From positions 1 through 9,480 of the forward strand of contig CAYYJM010000247.1 of the NCBI GenBank assembly GCA_964471755.1: a stretch of DNA of 9,480 bases, read 5' to 3'. Shown here in pieces: positions 1-9,100 of this stretch (position 1 is its first letter; each line of letters begins with the position of its first letter). Position numbers and translations under genes: made by a program. This stretch comes from CAYYJM01 sp964471755. GTDB lineage: Bacteria; Planctomycetota; Planctomycetia; Gemmatales; Gemmataceae. The notes beneath the pieces were generated by a model that made no database searches, was not told the origin of the DNA, and saw only the letters and a program-made list of their open reading frames with translations.

Positions 1-1
1 A

Positions 2-55
2 CGTCGCCCCGCGGACGCCCCGACCGGCGCGACCGATTCCGACCAGGACGCCTGA
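2..55 (+). CDS. Possible C-terminal end of an upstream gene (partial)
   Basis: The frame starting at base 2 is open from the window edge and ends at a TGA at 53-55. It would encode a short tail, RRPADAPTGATDSDQDA, that is acidic at its end. Nearly all of its third positions are G or C (about 15 of 17 codons), as expected of real coding sequence here, and more so than the competing frame over the same bases. If real, it is the end of the gene before the ACP-KR-DH protein, by analogy with PfaA possibly the KS-AT part. The piece is far too short to identify. The alternative is that this is a chance frame and the ACP-KR-DH frame, also open to the left edge, is the true one here. Confidence 0.4.
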   Translation, partial: RRPADAPTGATDSDQDA

Positions 56-95
56 ACGTAACGGTGCGCCCGTCTCGCCGCCGCTCCCCGCTCCC

Positions 96-3000
96 GTGAC
101 CCCCACACCCCAGGTTGCGATGAACGACAAAACACCGCCGGCCCCCCGCACCTCCGAGGTCCCCGCGAACGCGGCGCTCCAGGCGGCCCGCGAGAGCCTG
201 GCCGCCCTGCTGTCGATGCAGGAGCAGACGGCGAAACTGCACCGCCAGTTCCTCGAAGGTCAGGAGACGACCCAGCGAAATATCCAGATTCTGCTGGAGC
301 AGCAACAACGGCTCCTCCAGGGGACGCCCGCTCCGGTTCCGGTGCTGGTGTCTGCCCCGGTGCCGACGCCGATGCCGGTCGTCGTGCCGCCGCCGATCGT
401 GCCGCCGACCCCGGTTGTCATGCCGCCGGTCGTCCGGCAGCCGATCCCGGCTCCCGCTCCGGTCCCGACGCCCGCCGCGATTCCGACGCCTCCTCCCGCA
501 CCGGCGACGAACTTCGCTCCGGTGCTGCTGGAGATCGTCGCGGAAAAGACGGGCTATCCGGCGGAGATGCTGGAACTGGACATGACGCTGGATGGCGACC
601 TGGGCATCGACTCGATCAAGCGCGTCGAGATCCTGTCGGCCTTGCAGGATCGCGTCCCCGAGGCTCCGGCCATCGAACCGCAGCATCTCGGCACCCTCCA
701 GACTCTCCGTCAGATCGTCGAGCATCTCGACGGCGCGAAGGCGGAGGCCGTCCCGACTCCGAAGCCGACGCCGATCGTCCCATCAAAGCCGGCCGGCGTC
801 CCGCTCCAGCGCGCCGTGCTTCGGCGTGTTCCGCTCACGCCGGCCGCCACCCGGCCAACCCTTCGCCTGCCGGATGGGGACATCGTCCTGACAGCCGAGA
901 ATTCCCTCGTCCCCGTCCTGGCGAAGGCCCTGGAGACGCAGGGCCGGCGAGTCCGCGTCCTGCCCCTGGATCGCCTGCCGCACGAACGTCTGCCGGGTCG
1001 GTGTGCCGCCCTGGTGATCGTCGCGCCGACGACCGGCATCGCCACCGACTTCCTGCGCGATGCCCTGTTCGCCGTCCAGCAGCACGGCCGCCAGGCGGGC
1101 CTGATCGCCACCGTATCCCGACTCGATGGAGCCTTCGGCCTGGCCGGCCTGGAGCCGAGCCGTCGCGCGATCGACGGCGGCCTCGCGGGTCTGGCCAAGA
1201 CGGTCGGTCAGGAATGGCCGACGGTCGCCGCCCGGGCCTTCGACATCGCTCCGAGTGTTGACGCTCGGACGGCCGCCGCCTGGCTGGCAGACGAACTGTT
1301 CGTCACCGGGCCGACCGAGACCGGGCTGGCATCGACCGGCCCGACCGCCCTGGAGTTGTGCCACGAAGCGCAGACCGAACCGGGTTCGCTGCCGCTGGCT
1401 CCGGGCGATGTGGTCGTCGTCAGTGGCGGCGCTCGGGGCGTGACGGCCGAGGTGGCCGTCGCCCTGGCACGGGCCGCTCGGCCAACGCTGGTGCTGCTCG
1501 GCCGAAGTGCCCCCGGCGACGAACCGGCGGACCTGGCGTCCCTGACGACCGAGGCCGACCTGAAGCGAGCCCTGGTCGCCCGGATGGCCGGCGCGACACC
1601 GCGAGCCATCGGCGACGAGGTGAATCGTATCCTTGCCCGGCGAGAGGTGCGGCGAACCCTGGCCCGAATCGAGGAAACCGGGGCACGGGCGATCTATCGC
1701 GCCGTCGATGTCCGCGATGGGAACGCGGTCCAGACGGCTCTTGCTGACATCACGGCGACACTGGGGCCGATTCGCGGCATCGTCCACGGAGCGGGCGTCC
1801 TGGCCGATGCGAAGATCGAGGACAAGACGCCGGCCCAGGTCGAAGCCGTCTTCGGCCCGAAGCTCGACGGCCTGGCGAACCTTCTGGCCGGCTGCGACGA
1901 ATCCGCGCTGCGGGCCGTCGTCCTGTTCTCGTCCACGACGGCTCGCCAGGGTCGCCGGGGTCAGGTCGATTACGCGATGGCCAACGAGGTGCTGAACAAG
2001 GAGGCCCGACGCCTGACGGGTCGGCTGCCCGGCTGTCGAGTGCTGTCCATCGGCTGGGGCCCCTGGGAAGGCGGCATGGTCTCGCCGGCCCTGCGCAAGG
2101 TGTTCGAGTCGGAAGGCATCGGCCTGATTCCGCTGGTGGACGGAGCCGACTGGCTCGTCCGCGAGTTGGCGAGCCGGGGTTCCGAATCTCCGGTGGAGAT
2201 CATCGTCCTGGCGGGGACGAACCCCCTCACCCCAACCCCTCTCCCCCGGAGTACCGAGGGAGAGGGGCTTCAGACGCCCGACCTGTCGCCGGCGTTCACC
2301 CGACGGATCGACGTGGACACGCACCCGGTCCTCGCCGGCCACGTCCTCGATTTACGGCCGGTGCTGCCGCTGGCTCTGACGCTGGAGTACGTCGGTCAGG
2401 CGGCGATGCACCTGAATCCCGGCCTGCACTTCCACGGCTGCGACGATCTCCGCGTGCTGCATGGCATCACCCTGGAAGACGGCTCACGCACGATCGAGTT
2501 GTTCGCCGGCAAGGTTCGCAAGCGTGACGGCCTGTTCCTCGCTCCGGTCGAACTGCGCAGCCGACGCGGCGACGGTCGAATCGTCCTGCACGCCCGAGCC
2601 GAGGCCGTCCTGGCGACGAGCCTGCCGACCGCTCCCGCTGCCACCGTACCGCCACCGCTGACACCGTATCCGCACTCGATCGACCGGGTCTATGACGAAC
2701 TGCTCTTCCACGGCCCGGAACTGCTGGCGATCGAGGCCGTGGAGGGATGCGGCCCGACCGGCATCCAGGCTCGGCTTCGGCCTGCTCCGACGCCGGCAAC
2801 CTGGATCACGCAGCCGCTCCGGCCGCGCTGGCTGGCCGATCCGCTCGTCCTCGATGGCGTCTTTCAGCTCCTGATCCTCTGGTCGCGTCAGCAGCACCGC
2901 AGCCCATCGCTGCCCTGTCGGATCGGGGCGTATCGGCAGTATCGTCGAGCGTTCCCGACCGAACCGATCCGGGCGACGGTGACCATCGTCAAGCAGAACT

Positions 3001-3140
3001 CCGCTCAGGTCGTGGCCGAGGTGGACCTGACGACCCTGGCCGGCGCGTTGATCGCTCGCCTGGAGGAACTGGAGGTGGTTCTCGATCCCGCCCTGGACCG
3101 GGCGTTCCGGCGGAATCGACTGCCGGCCGAGCGAGTCTGA
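96..3140 (+). CDS. PfaA-like polyketide/PUFA synthase subunit: linker-ACP-KR-DH
   Basis: This is a multidomain secondary-lipid synthase subunit that carries the growing chain and does beta-keto reduction and dehydration. Domains in order: a helical Gln/Glu-rich segment (about residues 27-72, a linker type seen after the AT in such synthases); a Pro-rich linker (about 77-137); one acyl carrier domain (about 140-213, motif LGIDSIKRVEIL, phosphopantetheine Ser173); a ketoreductase (about 225-705) with nucleotide motif SGGARGV at 443-449 and catalytic-type Lys589, Ser612/613, Tyr626 and Asn630; and a PKS-type double-hotdog dehydratase (about 730-1000) with His749, Asp920 and Gln924 (DGVFQ). The HxxxGxxxxP motif reads HVLDLRPVLP, so Leu replaces Gly. 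ACP-KR-DH matches the C-terminal half of PfaA, but with one ACP rather than a tandem array. The start is uncertain: GTG at 96 has no Shine-Dalgarno, ATG at 120 has a weak AGG 5 nt upstream, and the frame is open to the window edge, so this may be the tail of a longer KS-AT-ACP-KR-DH protein. The stop lies one base before the next gene. Confidence 0.88.
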   Translation: MTPTPQVAMNDKTPPAPRTSEVPANAALQAARESLAALLSMQEQTAKLHRQFLEGQETTQRNIQILLEQQQRLLQGTPAPVPVLVSAPVPTPMPVVVPPPIVPPTPVVMPPVVRQPIPAPAPVPTPAAIPTPPPAPATNFAPVLLEIVAEKTGYPAEMLELDMTLDGDLGIDSIKRVEILSALQDRVPEAPAIEPQHLGTLQTLRQIVEHLDGAKAEAVPTPKPTPIVPSKPAGVPLQRAVLRRVPLTPAATRPTLRLPDGDIVLTAENSLVPVLAKALETQGRRVRVLPLDRLPHERLPGRCAALVIVAPTTGIATDFLRDALFAVQQHGRQAGLIATVSRLDGAFGLAGLEPSRRAIDGGLAGLAKTVGQEWPTVAARAFDIAPSVDARTAAAWLADELFVTGPTETGLASTGPTALELCHEAQTEPGSLPLAPGDVVVVSGGARGVTAEVAVALARAARPTLVLLGRSAPGDEPADLASLTTEADLKRALVARMAGATPRAIGDEVNRILARREVRRTLARIEETGARAIYRAVDVRDGNAVQTALADITATLGPIRGIVHGAGVLADAKIEDKTPAQVEAVFGPKLDGLANLLAGCDESALRAVVLFSSTTARQGRRGQVDYAMANEVLNKEARRLTGRLPGCRVLSIGWGPWEGGMVSPALRKVFESEGIGLIPLVDGADWLVRELASRGSESPVEIIVLAGTNPLTPTPLPRSTEGEGLQTPDLSPAFTRRIDVDTHPVLAGHVLDLRPVLPLALTLEYVGQAAMHLNPGLHFHGCDDLRVLHGITLEDGSRTIELFAGKVRKRDGLFLAPVELRSRRGDGRIVLHARAEAVLATSLPTAPAATVPPPLTPYPHSIDRVYDELLFHGPELLAIEAVEGCGPTGIQARLRPAPTPATWITQPLRPRWLADPLVLDGVFQLLILWSRQQHRSPSLPCRIGAYRQYRRAFPTEPIRATVTIVKQNSAQVVAEVDLTTLAGALIARLEELEVVLDPALDRAFRRNRLPAERV
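2220..2273. repeat. Palindromic interspersed-type element inside the KR-DH linker
   Basis: A C-rich block (CCCCTCACCCCAACCCCTCT) leads into a perfect 10-bp inverted repeat: CCCCTCTCCC at 2236-2245 and GGGAGAGGGG at 2258-2267. After one mismatch the stem continues for 3 bp (CGG 2247-2249 with CCG 2254-2256) around an AGTA loop. The composition is unlike the surrounding coding sequence, and the block resembles dispersed extragenic palindromes. It is read through in frame as about residues 709-728 of the ACP-KR-DH protein (NPLTPTPLPRSTEGEGLQTP), a Pro-rich stretch between KR and DH. That it is a dispersed repeat is inference; its genome copy number cannot be seen here. Confidence 0.7.
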
Positions 3141-3144
3141 CATG
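3138..3144 (+). promoter_or_regulatory. Tight gene junction (TGA-C-ATG), likely translational coupling
   Basis: The TGA of the ACP-KR-DH gene (3138-3140) is separated by one base from the ATG at 3142. Upstream there is only a weak purine-containing stretch, GAGCGAG (3129-3135), 6 nt before the ATG. A second in-frame ATG lies at 3148. The spacing suggests one operon and reinitiation by terminating ribosomes, which suits subunits needed in fixed ratio. Confidence 0.65.
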
Positions 3145-6100
3145 ACCATGTCACCGCGTATCGCCATTGTCGCTCAGGGTGGGGCGTTTCCCGGCGTCGG
3201 CGTCCCCTGGGCCGACCCGGCCCAACTCTGGCGTCAGGTTCTCGTTGCGGCCTGCGCTGCTCGCGAGGTGCCGCGCGTCCGCTGGGGTCGCGATCCGCAC
3301 GGTCTGCTCGCCGATGACCTGGCCATCGATACCGTTCGCTCGCTCTCCGGCTGCTTCCTCGATCTGCCGACGACCGATCCGGGCGGGCTCGATCCCGTCG
3401 TCTCCCTCGCGCTGCTGGCCGGACGCATGGCCTGGGACGCGGCGCGGACGGCTTCACTGGATCGGAACCGGGTTGGTGTCATTCTCGGCCACATCGCTCT
3501 GCCGACCGATGCGACCTCGCGACTGGCGTGCAACGTCCTCTCCGGTGGGGATCTCGGTGTGCATCCGGCGAACCGGCACGCGGCCAGTCTGCCGGCGACG
3601 ATGATCGCGCGAACGCTCGGCCTGGGCGGTCCGGCGTACACCCTCGACGCGGCCTGTGCCTCCTCGCTCTACGCGCTCAAACTCGCCGTCGATGAACTGG
3701 TCGCCGGCCGGGCCGACGCCATGCTGGCCGGCGGCATCTCGCGGCCGGACTGCCTCTACACGCAGATGGGCTTCACGCAACTCCGGGCTCTTTCCCCTGG
3801 CGGCCGACCACGTCCGTTCGACGCCGGGGCAGACGGCCTCGTCGTCGGCGAGGGGGCCGGCGTCTTCGTCCTGAAACGTCTCGACGACGCCCGCCGCGAC
3901 GGTGACACCATCCTGGCACTGATCGCCGGGGCCGGTCTGTCCAACGATGTCGGCGGTGGCCTGCTCGCCCCGAACAGCGAGGGCCAGTTACGGGCCCTGC
4001 ACGCCGCCTATCGCCAGGCTGGATGGGAGCCGACGAGCGTCGATCTGATCGAGTGTCATGCCACTGGCACTCCGGTCGGCGACGCGGTCGAGGCGCGGAG
4101 CCTGCGAACTCTGTGGGGGGCCAGCGGCTGGCGAGCGGGCCAGTGCGTTCTCGGTTCGATCAAGAGCAACGTCGGCCACCTCCTGACGGCGGCCGGAGCG
4201 GCGGGCCTGGTCAAGGTGCTGCACGCGCTGACTGACGGCGTGTTGCCACCGACGGCGAATCTGGAGCGGATCGCTCCAGGGCTCGAACTGGAGGGCTCGC
4301 CCTTCCGCGTGCTGACTCGACCCGAACCGTGGGAGCGGCGCGACGGTCGGCCGCGTCGGGCCGCTCTGAGCGGCTTCGGTTTCGGCGGCATCAACGCCCA
4401 CGTTCTGCTCGAAGAGTGGGTCGGTCAGAACGAGCGAACCAGCGTCCGAGTGGAGGCCGCTCCCCCCTGCCCCGTTGCCGTCGTCGGCATCGAACTGCGC
4501 CTGGGACCGCTCGTCGGTCGTGAGGCGGTCCTGGCGGTCCTTCGTGGTGACACGTCAATGCCAGCTCCGACGCTACCGCCGCTGGCGCACTTCGTTCCCG
4601 AGACAGATCAGGCTCGCTTCCAGGGGCGATATGTCGGGGCGATGAACGTCCGACCGGGGCGGTATCGCATTCCGCCGCGCGAACTGGAGGAGATGCTCCC
4701 ACAGCAGGTGCTGATCCTGGAGACGGCCGCGGATCTGCTCGACACGGTGCCACTCGAAGAGGCCGGGCGGGTGCGAACCGGCGTGTATCTCGGCGTTTCT
4801 CTCGATCCGAACACGACGAACTTCACCGCCCGCTGGTCGCTGCCCGGTATTGATCTGCCGCCGCTGACGGCCAACCGGACGATGGGAGCCCTGGCGAGCA
4901 TCGCCGCCAGCCGGCTGGCACGCGAGTTTCGCCTGGGTGGTCCGAGCCACACGATCTCCGCCCGGGAGGCATCGGGCCTGCACGCGCTGCACGCCGCGAC
5001 GGAGGCCCTGCGACGCGGCGAACTCGATGCCGCCCTGGTCGGCGCAATCGATCTGCCAGGCGACGTACGGACCCTGCTCGCCCTGGACGCCGAGGGCGAA
5101 CTTGGGCCAGCCCGACCGGCGGCCGATGTCGCCGTCGTCTTCCTGCTCGAACGTCTCGACGATGCCCGCCAGCGCGGCCGGGCCGTGCTGGCGATCCTCG
5201 ATGACGCGGTGGACACCGAGCCACCGCTGACACCCTGGCATCACCAGGCGGGCGCGGCGGAAGGACTGTTCCGGCTGGCCGAACGGATTCTGCTCGACCA
5301 ACCGACCGCGCTGCCGGCTCGCGATCTCGGACCCGAGCGCATCCTGGCCGTCGGTGGCGATTCCGTCGGCGACATCCTCGATCAACTGACATCTCTGCGT
5401 CATGCAGACCTGACCATGCGGGCCGCACCGAGCGCGGCTCCCCTGGCCCTGGCCCTGGTCGCTCGAGATCGTGCGGAGCTGCTCACGCTGATCGACGAGG
5501 CGGAACGTCGATTGCGGGATCGGCCCGACGAGGCGCTGCCGGCCGCTGACCTGCCGCCGGCGTGTCGCGATCGCATCTTCTGGTCGTCGCAACCACTCGG
5601 GCGAACGGGCGAACTGGCGTTCGTCTTCCCGGGCTCGGGCAACGATTTTGCCGGCATGGGCCGTGAACTGCCGCGTCTTTTCCCCGACGTGATCGCTCGC
5701 CACGAGGCGGAGAATCGCCGGTTGCGCGACCAGGTCTCCGTGGCTGCCTACTGGGATGGCGACGCGGAGGATGTGTCGATTCCACGGCGGATCATGGCTC
5801 CGGTCGCCGTCGGGGCCCTGGTCTGCGACGCGCTCGCCCTGCTCGGCGTTCGGCCTCACGCGGCGCTCGGCATCAGTCTCGGCGAATCGTCCGCCCTGTT
5901 CGGCCTGCGCGCGTGGACGGCTCGCGATCACATGCTCACCGCGCTGGAAACGTCGAGCCTGTTCCGCGCGGATCTGTGCGGCCAGTACCGAGCCGCCCGC
6001 GCGACGTGGGGCGTCGGTGCGAACGAACCGCTCGACTGGCTCGCTGGTGTCATGCGAGCGTCACCCGAAGTGGTGCGAACTGCTCTGGCACGTTTCGCGC

Positions 6101-9100
6101 GGGCGTACCTGCTCATCGTCACCGGGCCGGATGAATGCGTTGTCGGCGGCCAGCGCGAGCAGGTGCAAGAACTGGTGCGCACCCTGCGAGCGGCGTTCGT
6201 GCCGGTGCCGCATCCGATCACGACGCACTGCGCCGTCGCCCGGGTCGTGGCCGAGACCTACCGTGATTTCCATCGCCTGCCGACAGTGGCTCCGGCCGGA
6301 GTGCGTTTCTACAGTGGCGGCTGGAAACGGGCGTACGTCCCCGACGAGGTGACTGCGGCCGAGGCGATCACCGCCCAGGCTCTCGACACGCTCGACCTCG
6401 TCGGACTCATCGATCAGGCCTATGCCGATGGCGTGCGAATCTTCCTGGAAATCGGGCCGGGAGCGTCGGCGACCCGGACGATCGGCAAGATTCTGAGCGA
6501 TCGTCCGCACCGGGCGCGGTCGCTGCTCGTCGCCGGGCAGGACGCTCGCTCGTCGTTCCTGCGTGGGCTGGCGTTTCTGATTGCCGAGCGCGTGGCGGTG
6601 GACCTGGAGCCGCTGGGCGCGGCGAAGGAGCAGCAGGCGATGACCGGGACGAACCTGGTGGCTCGCATGGTCGAAGTCGAGACGGCTCGCGGCGAAGCCC
6701 ACGCGGCGTACCTGCGGCAGGCCGGGCGAACCATCGATCTGGTCACACAACTGGCGACGACGCTGGAAGGGCGAGCCCCCCACGAAAGTGGGGGGAGTGT
6801 TCCGCGTCAGGAACTCCCCCGGCTTTCGCCGGGGGCTCGCCTGGAGTCGGGGGCTCGCCTGGAGCCTGAACTCCCCCGGCTTTCGCCGGGGGCTCGCCCG
6901 GAGCCGGCGCTCGATCGGGAGCAGTGTCTCGCCTTCGCGGTCGGACGACTCGCCGACGTACTCGGAGCAGAGTTCGCCGAGGTCGATACTTTCCCGTCGC
7001 GCGTCCGGCTACCGGAGGAGCCGCTCATGCTCGTCGATCGCGTCACGCTCATCGAGGGTGTGCCACGATCGCTCGGCGCGGGACGAGTCATCACGGAGAA
7101 AGACATCCTGGCCGGTGACTGGTATCTCGATGGCGGCCGGGTGCCGACGTGCATCGCCGTCGAAAGCGGCCAGGCCGACCTGTTCCTGGCGTCGTATCTC
7201 GGCATCGACTTCCAGACACGCGGCCGGGCGGTCTACCGGCTGCTCGACGCGGTCATCACGTTCCACTGCGGCCTGCCCGGCCCGGGCCAGGTCATGCGCT
7301 ACGACATCCGCATCGACCGCTTCTTCTCGCAGGGCGACGCCCACCTGTTTCGGTTCGAGTACGACGGCACCGTCGATGGCCGACCGATGATCACGATGCG
7401 CGGCGGCTGTGCCGGCTTCTTCACACCGGAAGCGCTCGCCGCCGGCAAGGGCATCGTCAAGACGGAACTCGATCGTCGGCCGATGACCGGCACGGAACCC
7501 GACGACCGGAGTTGGTTGCCGGCCTTGACGCAGGTCGAGAGCTACACCGCGGAGCAGGTCGATGCTCTGCGGCAGGGCGATCTCGAAGCCGCGTTCGGGA
7601 GTGCGTTCCAGGGCGTCGTCGCGCCGCCGGGCCTTCGCCTGCCATCCGAGCGGATGCGGCTGGTGCATCGCATCGAACGGCTGGAGCCACGCGGCGGCCG
7701 ATTCGGCCTGGGCTTCATCCGGGGCGAGATGGACGTCCAGCCCGATGCCTGGTTCCTGACGTGCCACTTCATGGACGACCCGGTCATGCCGGGAACGCTC
7801 ATGTACGAGTGCGGCCTGCACACGCTGCGGGTGTTTCTCCTCCGGCTCGGCTGGATCGCCGACGAGGCGGTCGGCGTCGAGTCGGTGCCGGGCGTGCCCA
7901 GTCAACTCAAGTGTCGAGGCCAGGTCACCGACCGAACGCGCACGCTGAGTTGCGAGATCGTCATCAAGGAACGCGGCTACGGACCCGAACCGTATGTCAT
8001 CGCCGATGCGCTGCTCTTCGCCGATGGTAAACCGAGCGTCGAGATCCAGGGGATGTCGCTGCGGCTCGCTGGGGCGAGCGAGGAAGCCGTCCGGCGGACC
8101 TGGCGAGCGTGGGGCGTCAGCCCCATGACTCTTCGGTCGGAGAGAAATACTCATGGGGCTGACGCCCCACGCTCGCCTCGGGTCGTCGTCCACGGTCCCG
8201 AACAGATCCGCGCCTATGCCGTCGGTCGGCCGTCCGAGGCGTTTGGCGAACCGTATCGCGTCTTCGATGCGGAACGTGTCATCGCCCGGCTGCCGGGACC
8301 GCCGTTCGGCTTTCTCGATCGCGTGGTCCATGTCGATGCCGAACCATGGAAGATGGTCCCGGGCGGCGTCATCGAGGCCGAATACGACGTGCCGGCCGAT
8401 GCCTGGTACTTCGCCGCCGACCGGCAAACGGTGATGCCCTTCGCCGTACTCCTCGAGACGGCCCTGCAACCGTGCCTGTGGCTGGCGGCGTACGTCGGCT
8501 CACCGCTGACGAGCCCGATCGATCTGTCGTTCCGCAATCTCGGCGGCGAAGCCACGCTGCATCGGGCCGTCGGCCCGGAGGTCGGCACGCTGACGACGCG
8601 GATTCAGATGACTGACGTGTCGTCGTCGGCCGGGATGATTCTTCAGGGTTTCTCGTTCGCCGTGCGCGACGCGGTCGGGCCTGTCTATGAGGGGACGACG
8701 ACGTTCGGCTTCTTCAGCAAAGCGGCCCTGGCCCAGCAGGTCGGCCTGCGCGACGCCACGCCGCAGGAACCGGCCGGAACTGGCGAACGATTCGTCCACC
8801 CCGAAGGGGCACCATTCCCCGCTCCGCGCTGGCGGATGATCGATCACGTCGAGGTCCACGGCGACGTGATCCGCGGTTGGACGCGGGTCGATCCGACGGC
8901 GTGGTTCTTCGCCGCCCACTTCCACCAGGATCCGGTCTGGCCCGGCTCGCTCGGCCTGGAGGCGCTGCTCCAGCTGCTCAAGGTGGCGGCCCAGCGACGG
9001 TGGGGGGTGGCCGAACGCGGCCAATTCCTTACCATGCTGGGAAGGCATCAGTGGCTCTACCGCGGGCAGGTTCTGCCGACGGCCGGCGAGGTGCTGGTGC

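Larger units (their letters stand above)
6770..6900. repeat. Composite palindromic repeat cluster (REPIN-like) in the AT-DH linker
   Basis: This 131-base block is made of one hairpin element in one orientation (A, 6773-6798) and two identical copies in the other (B, 6811-6841; C, 6868-6898), plus a local duplication. A and B lie head-to-head, so GGCGAGCCCCC at 6770-6780 can also pair with GGGGGCTCGCC at 6831-6841. Individual hairpins have 8-bp stems. The whole block is translated in frame as about residues 1210-1255 of the megasynthase, between the AT and the first FabA-like hotdog, giving a repeated ELPRLSPGAR peptide. The architecture resembles REP doublets (REPINs), which in other bacteria are associated with RAYT transposases. 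No such gene is in the window, so the mobility mechanism is inference. Confidence 0.85.

Noticed and set aside
2236..2267. Rho-independent terminator
   Set aside because: The hairpin has no following T-run and lies in the middle of an open reading frame that continues into a clear dehydratase domain.
783..2342. Long minus-strand open frame (519 codons) opposite the ACP-KR-DH gene
   Set aside because: It is a GC-bias shadow. The + strand frame encodes recognisable KR motifs over the same bases, and the antisense translation has no recognisable domain and an Arg/Gly/Gln-rich random look.
4573..5931. Minus-strand open frame (452 codons) opposite the CLF-AT region
   Set aside because: The sense frame carries clear CLF and AT motifs; the antisense peptide is low-complexity and shows no family signature.
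6293..6304. Short palindrome CTCCGGCCGGAG in the AT domain
   Set aside because: Twelve-base GC palindromes are expected by chance in sequence this GC-rich, and the codons fit the AT frame normally.
6811..6898. Possible CRISPR array from two identical 31-base units with a 26-base interval
   Set aside because: There are only two units, the interval is itself made of repeat-derived sequence, and the units are strong palindromes read within a gene.
8102..8177. Insertion sequence with terminal inverted repeats
   Set aside because: The arms are separated by only 22 bases with no room for a transposase, and no target-site duplication is evident. A miniature palindromic element fits better.
7009..8469. 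Minus-strand open frame (486 codons) opposite the dehydratase region
   Set aside because: Same reason. It runs across the palindrome only because that element lacks stops in either direction.
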